Part shown: one piece after another, positions 27,062 to 35,698 of the stretch | Position numbering within the stretch: position 1 is the first letter of the stretch | Layout of the letters: every line of letters starts with the position of its first letter | Notes under the pieces: generated by a model | Database searches by the model: none | What the model was told of the DNA's origin: nothing | What the model saw: the letters and a program-made list of their open reading frames with translations, nothing else | Program-made: the position numbers and the translations under genes | Source: Pedobacter westerhofensis | GTDB lineage: Bacteria; Bacteroidota; Bacteroidia; Sphingobacteriales; Sphingobacteriaceae | Reading direction: 5' to 3' | Assembly (NCBI RefSeq): GCF_900182595.1 | Contig: NZ_FXTN01000002.1 | Span: forward strand, 372,001-436,000 | DNA: 64,000 nt

Positions 27062-28120
27062 ATGGAAACGAACACTAAATATACGCAGACAGATCATTTA
27101 ATTACAAAAATCACCGCATGGATTGCCGGTCTGATCGCACTGGCGCTGGCTGTCTGGGGAGGCATCACGCTTTCTGAACTCTATAAATATGAGGATACCA
27201 ACGATGCCCAGGTAGAAGAATATATCAATCCGGTAACCTCCCGTGTAACCGGTTTTATCAGAGAGATTAAATACGAGGAAAATCAGGAAGTGAAGAAAGG
27301 CGATACTTTGCTGATCATTGATAACAGTGAGTACCAGTTGCAGCAGGAAGAAGGAGAAGCTGCCTTGTCTAATGCCCAGGCGCAGATAGGTGTACTGGAA
27401 AGCAATGTAGAAACCACGGCGAGAATTTCGCAGGCCAGCCAGTCGCAAATTGCATCTGTACAGGCAAAGCTCACCAGGGCGCAGCAGGATTACGACCGCT
27501 ACTCCAAACTGTTTAAAGTAGAATCTGCCACGCAGCAGCAGCTGGAGAACAGCCGGGCTGCACTGGATGTAGCTACTTCTGAATTCCGCTCTGCACAGGA
27601 GAACTATCAGGCTGCCCTGTCTAAAGTAAATGATATCAAAGCCCAGAAAGGGGTTTACCAGGCGGAGATCAAACGCCGCCAGGCCCTGTTGAACAGAAGC
27701 AAACTGGATGTGGGATATACTGTGATCCGTGCGCCTTATAATGGCAAAATGGGAAGAAGAACGATCCAGCAGGGACAGTTGATCCAGGCAGGACAAACAC
27801 TGGCTTACATTGTAGACCAGGATGCGGGCAAGTGGGTGATCGCCAACTTTAAAGAGACGCAAATTTCACATATGCATATTGGCGGTATCGCCGAGGTTAC
27901 GGCAGATGCATTTCCCGACCACAAGTTTAAAGGCACAATAGTATCCCTGTCGCCGGCAACCGGTGCGCGCTTCTCACTGCTGCCGCCGGATAATTCTACA
28001 GGTAACTTTGTGAAGATCGTACAGCGTATCCCTGTAAAGGTAAAGCTGACCGAAAGCCCGGAAACACTGGCGCAGTTGCGCGCAGGAATGAATGCCAATA
28101 TCAGTATAAAAAAAGATTAG
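27062..28120 (+). CDS. HlyD/EmrA-family periplasmic adaptor
   Basis: 352 residues: a single N-terminal membrane segment (~17-36), a lipoyl/barrel-sandwich half (VTGFIREIKYEENQEVKKGD), a coiled-coil hairpin (~85-200, rich in Ala, Gln, Ser), and the second lipoyl half (VIRAPYNGKMGRRTIQQGQL) followed by a beta-barrel. This is the EmrA/HlyD layout linking an inner membrane MFS pump to TolC. It overlaps neither neighbour; the MFS gene starts at the next base after its stop. Confidence 0.9.
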   Translation: METNTKYTQTDHLITKITAWIAGLIALALAVWGGITLSELYKYEDTNDAQVEEYINPVTSRVTGFIREIKYEENQEVKKGDTLLIIDNSEYQLQQEEGEAALSNAQAQIGVLESNVETTARISQASQSQIASVQAKLTRAQQDYDRYSKLFKVESATQQQLENSRAALDVATSEFRSAQENYQAALSKVNDIKAQKGVYQAEIKRRQALLNRSKLDVGYTVIRAPYNGKMGRRTIQQGQLIQAGQTLAYIVDQDAGKWVIANFKETQISHMHIGGIAEVTADAFPDHKFKGTIVSLSPATGARFSLLPPDNSTGNFVKIVQRIPVKVKLTESPETLAQLRAGMNANISIKKD

Positions 28121-29716
28121 ATGAGTTCGGTATTACCAATGTTTAAATCCTGGGTGCCTGCATGGCTGATCAGAATTACGATGTTCATCGTGATTGTTCC
28201 CGGCTTGCTGCTGTTTGGGCTTTCCACCGCGAGCGCGCCTGGTGCGGCGGGATATTATGGTATAGAGCCGGCAGATGTACAATATTCTATGATTGCATTT
28301 TATGCTGCTGTTGCCGGATTTTTTGCACTGGAAAGAAGGTTCTTTGTATTTACCGCTACCAGGGAATATTTTTTGATCTGTACTGTGCTGCAGGTGGCTA
28401 CTTCATACGTGTGTTTTCATACCCAGAGTTTGCCGGTATTATTTGCATTCAGGTTTATACAGGGGATGGCCAACTGCATGTCTACCAGCATCTGTATCAC
28501 ACTGATATTTGGAAGCCTGCATAATGAGAGGGCAAGGGAAATCGGGTATTCTGTTTTTTACGGACTGCTTTTATGTATCACACCCTTATCTACTATCATT
28601 ACAGCACCAATTCTTGATGCTTGGGATTTCAATGTATTGTATAAGTTTATCATTTACGCATACATGCCCGGTACGGTAATGTTGCTGATCATCATGAACA
28701 ATATACGGCTGAGCAAAAAAGTGCCGCTGTATCAGCTGGACTTCTATAGTTTTTTCATTTATTCCTGCCTGCTTTGCAGTCTGGGCTATATCCTCCTTTA
28801 TGGCGAACAGTATTACTGGTTTCAGGACCAGAGGATCATCTGGAATGCGCTTGCCTGTGTGGCGCTGATGGTGCTGCTGATCTTTCGTCAGCTTCATCTT
28901 AAACGTCCCTATCTCAATATGGCGGTGTTCAAATCGCGGAACTTTAATGTTGGCGTATTCATGATCGTTGCACTGTATATTGTGCGTGGCGCATTGGGAA
29001 TGACATCGCAGTATTTCGCATCTGCACTTGGAATGGACCCGAGGCATATTGGTTACCTGATGGTTGCAAATATTGGCGGGATTGCATTAAGCGTGCTGAT
29101 CTCTTCCCGTCTGATCATTCTGAGGCGCCCAATGCGTTTAATCTGGATGTATGGCTTTTTTCTGCTGCTGGTTTTTCATGTTTGGATGTGGTTTTTGTTC
29201 AGCACCCAGGTAGATTCATCTACTTTTATCATTCCTCTGATCATTCAGGGCATGGGACAGGGGATGCTGATGGCACCAATTATCATCTTTATGATCTCAT
29301 CAGTTCCGCCTGCACTGGCAGGATCAGCTTCTGCCATGGGGGTGTTTTTCAGGTTTACAGGTTTCTGCGGCAGTATTGCCACGGTGAATTACTTTCAGCT
29401 AAAGCACAAGACAATCCATATCAACAGGTTTCAGGATCAGTTGAGTGGGGTTGACGGAATCGCCGGAGAAAGGCTCAGTGCTTATGCAAAGGCAATCTCG
29501 GCAAAGGGAGTAGCGCCGGAATCTTCTGCTAAAATTGCCAGGGGATTATTAAGTCGTGCAATTGATACTCAGGCCGCCCTCCGGACAATGATGGACTATT
29601 ATCTTTTTATCAGTATTATCCTGGTGATGATCATCCTGGTGATTGCGCTGTTTCCTTATCTTAACAGGACAAGGATCAACCTGATGTCCAGTCAGCCTTC
29701 GCCTGTAGGAATATAG
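28121..29716 (+). CDS. MFS transporter, DHA2/EmrB-like drug exporter
   Basis: A 531-residue membrane protein with about 14 hydrophobic segments, the size of DHA2-type exporters. It completes a TolC-EmrA-EmrB style tripartite pump with the two genes before it. Motifs such as GMGQGMLMAPIIIFMISSV and the N-terminal half FAFRFIQGMANCMSTS resemble EmrB-type proteins, but the classical motif A is weak, so substrates (drugs, fatty acids, toxins) cannot be named. Confidence 0.85.
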   Translation: MSSVLPMFKSWVPAWLIRITMFIVIVPGLLLFGLSTASAPGAAGYYGIEPADVQYSMIAFYAAVAGFFALERRFFVFTATREYFLICTVLQVATSYVCFHTQSLPVLFAFRFIQGMANCMSTSICITLIFGSLHNERAREIGYSVFYGLLLCITPLSTIITAPILDAWDFNVLYKFIIYAYMPGTVMLLIIMNNIRLSKKVPLYQLDFYSFFIYSCLLCSLGYILLYGEQYYWFQDQRIIWNALACVALMVLLIFRQLHLKRPYLNMAVFKSRNFNVGVFMIVALYIVRGALGMTSQYFASALGMDPRHIGYLMVANIGGIALSVLISSRLIILRRPMRLIWMYGFFLLLVFHVWMWFLFSTQVDSSTFIIPLIIQGMGQGMLMAPIIIFMISSVPPALAGSASAMGVFFRFTGFCGSIATVNYFQLKHKTIHINRFQDQLSGVDGIAGERLSAYAKAISAKGVAPESSAKIARGLLSRAIDTQAALRTMMDYYLFISIILVMIILVIALFPYLNRTRINLMSSQPSPVGI

Positions 29717-29764
29717 CAACTGTACCGCTATATTCCTGCAGGTGCCTGGTGATTGGGTTGAGAC

Positions 29765-30082
29765 TTACCTCCTGATGATTCTTTCGTTATCGGCTTCATC
29801 CTCGTCCCTCTGGCCATCGCCAAGGTCGGTTTGAGAACCCGTACCGTTTAGGGAATCATCATTTACAGGCTCTTTAGTCTCTGAATTGTTGCTCTCCTTC
29901 TCCTTTTTGAGATTATTTTCATCGTTATTTTGATTTAAGTTTTCCACAGCAGGTACTTTTGCACCCTCTCTGTGCGTACTTGTACTATTGAACTGCGGTT
30001 GCGTAAGATTCTGTGGATTATTTACATCATATCCCTCATTATCAGGGGCTTTGTCTTTTTGATCTTCCTTGTGGTTTTCCAT
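29765..30082 (-). CDS. Small disordered acidic protein, function unknown
   Basis: 105 residues from ATG 30082, almost entirely Asp, Glu, Asn, Lys, Gln and Ser with no hydrophobic core (MENHKEDQKDKAPDNEGYD, then NNDENNLKKEKESNN) and ending ERIIRR. It should be intrinsically disordered and hydrophilic, like some bacterial stress or desiccation proteins, but that is inference. The 16 codons upstream of ATG 30082 in the same frame are probably leader: a 9-bp inverted repeat lies there. It converges on the MFS gene. Confidence 0.6.
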   Translation of the reverse strand: MENHKEDQKDKAPDNEGYDVNNPQNLTQPQFNSTSTHREGAKVPAVENLNQNNDENNLKKEKESNNSETKEPVNDDSLNGTGSQTDLGDGQRDEDEADNERIIRR

Positions 30083-30085
30083 GGT

Positions 30086-30120
30086 GTTTGTTAGTTTTAT
30101 ACGTCTGTTATCTAACAAAC
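30086..30120. promoter_or_regulatory. Inverted repeat upstream of the disordered-protein gene
   Basis: GTTTGTTAG (30086-30094) and CTAACAAAC (30112-30120) form a perfect 9-bp inverted repeat with a 17-base spacer, directly before the ATG at 30082 on the minus strand. It may be a regulator site or form a hairpin in the 5' leader. Confidence 0.4.
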
Positions 30121-30185
30121 CCGCCCTCAAATGGTTTTAAATATACTTGGGGAGATAAGAAAACCTCATAATCCTGCGTTAATGA

Positions 30186-30216
30186 TTTGGAAGAAAACCA
30201 ATAATTATTACCTTTA
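30186..30216 (+). promoter_or_regulatory. Promoter of the histone H1-like gene
   Basis: TTTG at 30186-30189, a 19-base spacer, and TACCTTTA at 30209-30216 (one mismatch from TAnnTTTG). Start of transcription near 30222, giving a leader of about 28 bases before ATG 30250. Confidence 0.7.
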
Positions 30217-30249
30217 AGCCCATAAATCAAATTTAATTAACAAAATATC

Positions 30250-30429
30250 ATGGAAAAATTCGCAAAATTAAAAGAACTAATTGCCGGAGTTGAGGCTGAT
30301 GCAGACAAGTTTTACAATTCAGGTAACGGCGCAGCTGGAACCAGAGTACGTAAAGCAATGCAAGATTTGAAAACACTTGCTCAGGACATTCGTACTGAAG
30401 TAACTGAAAAGAAAAACACTGCTAAATAA
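30250..30429 (+). CDS. Histone H1-like small protein (Hc1-type)
   Basis: A 59-residue protein, MEKFAKLKELIAGVEADADKF in its first part, then GNGAAGTRVRKAMQDLKTL and a lysine-rich tail EKKNTAK. This matches the short histone H1-like (Hc1 domain) proteins widespread in Bacteroidota, thought to bind DNA or act as a chromatin-like factor. It has its own consensus-spaced promoter and a strong terminator, so it is a compact, probably highly expressed monocistron. Identification is from memory of the family and from composition. Confidence 0.85.
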   Translation: MEKFAKLKELIAGVEADADKFYNSGNGAAGTRVRKAMQDLKTLAQDIRTEVTEKKNTAK

Positions 30430-30464
30430 AATACTTTAGTTTCGCGAATAGCAAGCTATTACAG

Positions 30465-30498
30465 AAAACCCGGCTGATACGTATCAGCCGGGTTTTTT
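30465..30498 (+). terminator. Perfect-palindrome terminator of the histone-like gene
   Basis: Arms 30465-30480 and 30481-30496 are perfectly complementary over 16 bases (core CCCGGCTGATAC) and abut with no spacer, followed by more T. The folded RNA would use about four central bases as loop. It is the strongest terminator in the window. Confidence 0.85.
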
Positions 30499-30529
30499 GA
30501 TTTAAAGATTGAAATCTATTCTATATTTG
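30496..30529 (+). promoter_or_regulatory. Probable promoter of the CHASE3 gene
   Basis: TTTG at 30496-30499, a 22-base spacer and TATATTTG at 30522-30529 (exact -7). The -33 element uses the T-run of the preceding terminator, so the two units are packed with no spare sequence. Confidence 0.5.
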
Positions 30530-30565
30530 TGAAATATTCAATATAATATTTGAGTTTCATTCAAT

Positions 30566-31321
30566 ATGGTCAATACTTTTAAAAGAAACATTCGCCTGGG
30601 TCTAGGCATTTCATTAGCCGCTTTAATCATTAGTTCGGCCGCATCGTACATTAGTATCCGTAAATTATTGGAAAGTGACCATTGGGTAGATCATACCTTT
30701 AAGGTGATACAGGACCTCGATAACATCATTTCCAGGCTGAAAGATGCCGAAACTGGTCAGCGCGGTTACCTGCTTACCGGCGATCCCGTTTTTCTGGAGC
30801 CCTATTCCGGGTCAAAGGAAGATGTACTTCAGTTTACCGATCATGCACAATTGCTCACTGCGGATAACGAAACCCAGCAAAAGGATTTCCCGCATTTATA
30901 TGATCTGCTGGAAAAGAAATACGTCTTTATCAACACTACGATAGCCAACAGGAGAAGAGGCATAACTGTAACTGAGCGCGAGCTTTTGTCTGGCAAGTCC
31001 ATCATGGACCAGATCAGGAAACAAATCCTGGTAATGGAACAAAGGGAAAATAAGCTGCTGGCGGTCAGAACATCCAAAATGGATATGTTTGCTGTTTTCA
31101 CGCCAATACTGATCCTTCTGGCGTCATTGGTAGCAGTTGTAGTTACCTATGCATTTTATCGCAGGATGAAAACTAACCTGGCCGATAATGAAAGGCTTCA
31201 GGAATTGCTGGAACGTAAAGAAGAGACCACGGAGAGAAATATCAGGACCATCAGTAACCTGGCCGAACATATTGCCAAAGGAAATTATGGTGCCAGGATT
31301 AAAGATTCAGATCTTGAATAG
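30566..31321 (+). CDS. CHASE3-domain membrane protein without output domain
   Basis: 251 residues: membrane segment ~10-32, a CHASE3 sensor domain (~38-170; the hallmark DAETGQRGYLLTGDPVFLEPY is present), a second membrane segment (~174-197) and a short cytoplasmic helical region ending GNYGARIKDSDLE. In Pedobacter-like genomes CHASE3 domains usually precede HAMP, GAF and histidine kinase domains. Here the frame stops inside what looks like the HAMP, and I see no continuation in another frame downstream. It may be a stand-alone sensor, or a truncated kinase. Confidence 0.8.
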   Translation: MVNTFKRNIRLGLGISLAALIISSAASYISIRKLLESDHWVDHTFKVIQDLDNIISRLKDAETGQRGYLLTGDPVFLEPYSGSKEDVLQFTDHAQLLTADNETQQKDFPHLYDLLEKKYVFINTTIANRRRGITVTERELLSGKSIMDQIRKQILVMEQRENKLLAVRTSKMDMFAVFTPILILLASLVAVVVTYAFYRRMKTNLADNERLQELLERKEETTERNIRTISNLAEHIAKGNYGARIKDSDLE

Positions 31322-31394
31322 GCAGCGTATTGCTGCAGTAGATATTATGTAAAAATCAACCGTTATTGTATAACTGTGCCCGTCTGAACTGCTT

Positions 31395-31402
31395 TATCTT
31401 TG
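31395..31402 (+). promoter_or_regulatory. -7 element of the multicopper oxidase gene
   Basis: TATCTTTG is an exact TAnnTTTG match 29 bases before ATG 31432. A TTG lies 26 bases further upstream, longer than usual spacing, so the -33 is doubtful. Confidence 0.45.
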
Positions 31403-31431
31403 CTATTGTTATTTGATCCGGCGTCCACACC

Positions 31432-33612
31432 ATGAGTTTTACTAATATGAAGTTTATTCCTGCCATTCTGTTAATCTTAAATGTGCTGATCAGCAATGCC
31501 CAGGGGCTGCAGTCTACGAAACCCAAAACCGTCAGGTATGATCTGACGATAGGGCATAAAATGGTAAATTACACCGGTAAGATGCGCATGGCAATGGCTA
31601 TAAATGGTACTATACCCGGGCCTGTACTAGAGTTTACAGAGGGAGATACCGCCGAAATATATGTCCGCAATACCTTAAAAGAAGAAACCTCGGTGCACTG
31701 GCACGGACTGATCCTGCCTAACCGGTATGACGGCGTTTCTTATCTCACTACCCAGCCAATCAAAGCAGGAGAAACACATGTTTTTAAATTTCCACTGGTA
31801 CAGAATGGTACATACTGGTACCACTCGCATACCACGATGCAGGAGCAAATGGGGCTTTACGGCGCTTTTATTATACACAAAAAGAAACCCACAGTGGCAA
31901 AAGAGTTTACCATGGTGCTGAGCGACTGGGCGGATATGGATGCCATGGAAATTGACCGTAGTTTACACAATGGATCTGACTGGTTTGCCATCCGGAAAAA
32001 CTCGGTGCAGAGCTATGCCGAAGCTATTGCTCAGGGGCATTTTGGTACCAAGCTGAATAATGAATGGAAACGTATGGCCGCAATGGATGTGAGCGATGTG
32101 GCGTATGACAAGTTCCTGATTAACGGCAAGCCTGTTGTGGAGCAGCCGGAGTACAAAGCCGGCGATAAAGTGCGGCTAAGAATTGTGAACGGCGGTGCTT
32201 CTACCTATTTCTGGCTCACCTATGGCGGAGGAAGGATTACGGTAGTGGCAAACGATGGAATGGACGTGGTGCCTGTAGAGGTAGACAGACTGATCATCGC
32301 CGTGGCAGAAACGTACGACCTGATCGTTACCATTCCGCGCGACGGAAATTTTGAATTCAGGGCTACATCTGAAGACCGCAGCAAATCTGCTTCGCTGTGG
32401 CTGGGGAAGGGGATAAAAACCAATGCTCCTGTATTGCCCGGGCTCAAATATTTTGAGGGAATGAAAATGATGAACAACATGATGACGGCCGGGGGAAAGA
32501 TGAAGATGATGGAAGGGATGAAGATGGCTAACCAGCAGATGGATATGAACAATGTGATGTACCCTGAAATTACCGGTGATGCCAGTGGAAAAGTTCCTGA
32601 AGGTGATATCACAACGCTGAATTATGACATGCTGAAGTCTCCCTCTGCAACTGTCCTTCCCAATGGCCCTGTAAAAGTCCTGAACTTTGAACTGACCGGC
32701 AACATGAACCGCTATGTATGGTCTATTAATAACAAGACAGTTTCCGAAGCAGATAAGATCCTGATCAAAAAAGGAGAAAATATCCGCATTATACTGACCA
32801 ATAAAACAATGATGCGTCATCCGATGCACCTGCACGGCCATTTCTTCAGGGTATTAAACGGTAATGGCGACTATTCGCCCTTAAAAAACACAATGGATAT
32901 CATGCCTATGGAAACAGATACCATTGAATTTGCCGCTACTGAGAGTGGCGACTGGTTTTTTCATTGTCACATACTATATCATATGATGAGCGGGATGGGA
33001 AGGATCTTCGAATATGAGAACTCCCCGCCCAATCCCGAAGTACCTGATCCCGCATATGCCCTGCGCCAGATATATAAAGACGACCGTAAGTTCCATGCCA
33101 CAGCCACTGCAGGTTTGGAAAGCAATGGTTCCGATGGTACGGCAGCACTTGCAAACACACGCTGGAAGATCAATACCCTATGGCATTTGGGCACCAGCAG
33201 CAGTAAAGGTTATGAAAGTGAAACGATGGTTGGAAAGTATATCGGGGAGATGCAGTGGTTGATGCCTTATGCAGGTTTTGATTATCACTACCGCAAAACG
33301 GATGAAACAGAAAACAATCTGTTTGGGCAGCACAGCAACAAAAATAACCGCAAAACGGTGGTTGCCGGATTTGCCTATACCTTGCCAATGCTGGTGGTTG
33401 CAGATGCGAGAATCGACGGCGATGGAAAGTACAGGTTTCAACTCAGCAGGGAAGATATCCCGGTTGCAAAACGCATACGTGCAAACTTTATGGCTAATAC
33501 GGATAAAGAATATGCTGCGGGGCTTAAATACATCTTAACCAAGTACTTTGCGCTCTCTACCCATTATGACAGCGACATGGGCTGGGGCGGAGGGCTGACA
33601 CTAACTTACTAA
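31432..33612 (+). CDS. Multicopper oxidase (CopA-like) with extra C-terminal beta domain
   Basis: A 726-residue exported cuproxidase with three cupredoxin domains. A signal peptide ends near SNAQ (24). Copper ligands are complete: HWHG (89-92), YHSH (130-133), HPMHLHGH (463-470) and HCHILYHMMSGM (511-522, with the type-1 Cys512). A methionine-rich stretch (344-377) between domains is typical of copper-handling enzymes. After the oxidase ends near 530, about 150 extra residues (576-726) contain alternating hydrophobic strands and end in GGGLTLTY, resembling a CopB-like or outer-membrane-type beta domain. It probably oxidises Cu(I) in the periplasm. No copper ATPase or regulator is adjacent. 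ATG 31447 is an alternative start. Confidence 0.88.
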   Translation: MSFTNMKFIPAILLILNVLISNAQGLQSTKPKTVRYDLTIGHKMVNYTGKMRMAMAINGTIPGPVLEFTEGDTAEIYVRNTLKEETSVHWHGLILPNRYDGVSYLTTQPIKAGETHVFKFPLVQNGTYWYHSHTTMQEQMGLYGAFIIHKKKPTVAKEFTMVLSDWADMDAMEIDRSLHNGSDWFAIRKNSVQSYAEAIAQGHFGTKLNNEWKRMAAMDVSDVAYDKFLINGKPVVEQPEYKAGDKVRLRIVNGGASTYFWLTYGGGRITVVANDGMDVVPVEVDRLIIAVAETYDLIVTIPRDGNFEFRATSEDRSKSASLWLGKGIKTNAPVLPGLKYFEGMKMMNNMMTAGGKMKMMEGMKMANQQMDMNNVMYPEITGDASGKVPEGDITTLNYDMLKSPSATVLPNGPVKVLNFELTGNMNRYVWSINNKTVSEADKILIKKGENIRIILTNKTMMRHPMHLHGHFFRVLNGNGDYSPLKNTMDIMPMETDTIEFAATESGDWFFHCHILYHMMSGMGRIFEYENSPPNPEVPDPAYALRQIYKDDRKFHATATAGLESNGSDGTAALANTRWKINTLWHLGTSSSKGYESETMVGKYIGEMQWLMPYAGFDYHYRKTDETENNLFGQHSNKNNRKTVVAGFAYTLPMLVVADARIDGDGKYRFQLSREDIPVAKRIRANFMANTDKEYAAGLKYILTKYFALSTHYDSDMGWGGGLTLTY

Positions 33613-33713
33613 GGGCTTCCGAGTAAACTGCTGATATTGGCCCTTATGCCCACATATAGATTAATGGTGGGATCTTCGGCAGACAGAAATCCCCTCAGTT
33701 CGCCGCCAATGAA
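33609..33713 (-). pseudogene. Remnant of a protein C-terminus
   Basis: On the minus strand an open stretch of 34 codons reads as FIGGELRGFLSAEDPTINL, then YVGIRANISSLLGSP and a TAG stop overlapping the multicopper oxidase stop. It has no start codon and is preceded in frame by TAA. The composition is protein-like (alternating hydrophobic residues as in a beta-strand C-terminus), so it may be the tail of a deleted gene. The evidence is weak and family unknown. Confidence 0.3.
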
Positions 33714-34316
33714 TTAATGGGTGTAATTCTAAATTAATTTACCCATCAACAGTCTTGATATCAATGCAAAATGATTTTTGGGGCTGTTGACCCAATCAAA
33801 TTACTGTACTGTAAACTGAGCGTTTGAGGGCTTTTTCCTGGCTTATGGTTTTGTTGAGATCCTTAATGCACTTGTTTTTTAGATCGCAACTCTGTCTTAA
33901 TTTGCGCTATTCATAAGGAATAAAACTTGTTACGTAATTTTCTTATGAGCGGGAATTTTTATCTACGCGTGTGTATTAAATTACTCAATAAGTTTGCCCA
34001 CTTAGCCGGGGCAATGACTACACCATTTTTGTAACATTAATGTGATAAATAAATAATAATCAAACCATAAGTAGCTAATACTGTTGTGGTAAGCCTGAAA
34101 TGATGATCGCTGATCGAATAGCTGCAGAATGTAACGTACCGTCATGCCAACACATTCATCACACGATATTTAGGTTTAGGCTGATCGCCAGGCGTATTCT
34201 ACAGTAAAAAAAATAACGGCAGCATTCTTGTAAAAACATACATATAGATACTGGTATTGGCAGAAATTCACCAGTGATTCCCTTAAAAATTAACGTCGTA
34301 AATCAAGAATTATATT
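33613..34316. other. 704-base stretch without an intact gene
   Basis: No frame of credible protein composition is found on either strand. The first ~105 bases hold a 34-codon minus-strand gene remnant (listed separately). The rest is AT-rich with scattered short A and T runs and no tRNA or strong terminator. It looks like a decayed region. Confidence 0.55.
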
Positions 34317-34532
34317 ATGGAAAACGAGTTTAAAAATTGGATAAATGTTTCAAAGGCGTATACCAATTGCCCGCACTGTGAAAAAGGATTGTTAAACACA
34401 AGAGTGAAAAGAGGTTTCTTTGTGAAAAATGTATTTGTATGGATGGACGTTAAACGTTACCAGTGCAATGTATGCGCAAGGAAAGTATATTTAAAGGCTG
34501 ATACACAGAAGCACCAGTTGCTGAGCAACTAG
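34317..34532 (+). CDS. Small zinc-ribbon-like protein, function unknown
   Basis: 71 residues with two CxxC pairs, Cys18/Cys21 (CPHC) and Cys50/Cys53 (CNVC), separated by a beta-rich segment, the layout of a zinc ribbon. The rest is basic (KRGFFVKN, TQKHQLLSN). Such proteins often bind nucleic acid, but no function can be given. It stands alone at the end of a 0.7 kb non-coding stretch and converges on the phosphotransferase gene. Confidence 0.65.
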   Translation: MENEFKNWINVSKAYTNCPHCEKGLLNTRVKRGFFVKNVFVWMDVKRYQCNVCARKVYLKADTQKHQLLSN

Positions 34533-34588
34533 ATAGAAATGCAGGGCAGAGGTTGCTGATCATTTGTGGTTCAGGGCCGATGCTCAAT

Positions 34589-35635
34589 TTATTTCCCGAT
34601 CAGCGCTTCCAGCTGTTCTTCGGCTTCCAGATACATTTTAAGTAAGAGAAGCTGGTTTTCTGCCCTGTAAAAATTATGTCCTTCATATTTGGAACCATAG
34701 TAGATATCATTTTGCAGGTAATCAGCTATAAAACGCAGTGCCTGCATGTAGATCAGGAATTTGCCGGCATAAATAAAATATAACTTTTCTGTTGCGGTTA
34801 ATGTAGTTCCCATTTCCGCCATATATCCATCATAAATTGCCTTAAAGAAATCTTTCCTGATATTGATTTTGGTCAAATCTGTTTCTTCTTCACTTACAGG
34901 ACAAACATAGGTACGGATCATATCACCCACATCACTGATAAAGAAGCCGGGCATTACTGTATCCAGGTCAATCACGCAAATACCCTTGTTTTGCTGATCG
35001 AAAAGCACATTGCTGATTTTTGTATCATGATGGATTACTCTGAGCGGAATCTCGTTTCCGTCAATAATCCGTTCAAAGGTTTCAACGATGTCCCTGTTTT
35101 GGATGATGTACGTAATCAGCTCTGCAGATTTTTCCTTCCTTTCAACCGGGGCATGTTCACAGGCATACAGGAATTGCTGATAACGGAGGCTCAGGTTGTG
35201 AAAATCAGGCAGGGTAGCACGTAACTGCTGCACATCAAAACCCTGCAGCAATCTGCTGAATCTTCCAAATTGCTTTGCAGCCTCAAAAGCTTCTTCCTGC
35301 TGCGTTACTACATTAAAAGAATGTGAATCCTCCACAAAAAGAAACATTCTGAAATACCCATCATCATTTTGGATCATGGAATTTCCAGATAAATCCTTTA
35401 CCGGGGCTACAAAAACGTAGTCCGGGTACTCCCTGTCAAGATAATCTTTCAGCAGGGAGAGATTCTGATCAATATCAAAAGGTTTTCTAAACACAAACTG
35501 GTTTACCTGCTGAAGGATATAACGTTTTGATCCGCAGATCACGCTCCAGGTATGATTAATCAGTCCGTCACCAAATGCCTTTACTTCACAGTCAGCAGGA
35601 TCTATTCCATATAGAGGTAGTAATTTATTGAACAT
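34589..35635 (-). CDS. APH-fold sugar kinase, N-acetylhexosamine 1-kinase-like
   Basis: A 348-residue aminoglycoside-phosphotransferase-fold enzyme. Nucleotide and catalytic motifs: VIHHDTKISNVLFD (catalytic Asp and Asn loop) and VIDLDTVMPG (metal-binding Asp). The TKISNVLFD and DLDTVMPG forms are those seen in NahK-type N-acetylhexosamine 1-kinases, which phosphorylate GlcNAc/GalNAc at C1. That role is the best guess; an antibiotic kinase is less likely. It is the last of three minus-strand genes but separated by 60 bases from YccF. Confidence 0.75.
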   Translation of the reverse strand: MFNKLLPLYGIDPADCEVKAFGDGLINHTWSVICGSKRYILQQVNQFVFRKPFDIDQNLSLLKDYLDREYPDYVFVAPVKDLSGNSMIQNDDGYFRMFLFVEDSHSFNVVTQQEEAFEAAKQFGRFSRLLQGFDVQQLRATLPDFHNLSLRYQQFLYACEHAPVERKEKSAELITYIIQNRDIVETFERIIDGNEIPLRVIHHDTKISNVLFDQQNKGICVIDLDTVMPGFFISDVGDMIRTYVCPVSEEETDLTKINIRKDFFKAIYDGYMAEMGTTLTATEKLYFIYAGKFLIYMQALRFIADYLQNDIYYGSKYEGHNFYRAENQLLLLKMYLEAEEQLEALIGK

Positions 35636-35698
35636 TATTGCCTGAAATTAGGTTGAGTACTGTAAACGTAAACAATCTTTATCAAAAAATTAACTGAT

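Noticed and set aside
27098..27862. 254-codon frame antisense to the HlyD-type gene
   Set aside because: No protein-like domain; it mirrors a repetitive coiled-coil region.
32176..32841. 221-codon open frame antisense to the multicopper oxidase
   Set aside because: Composition (many His, Arg, Cys) is that of an antisense shadow, and the plus strand has an unmistakable oxidase there.
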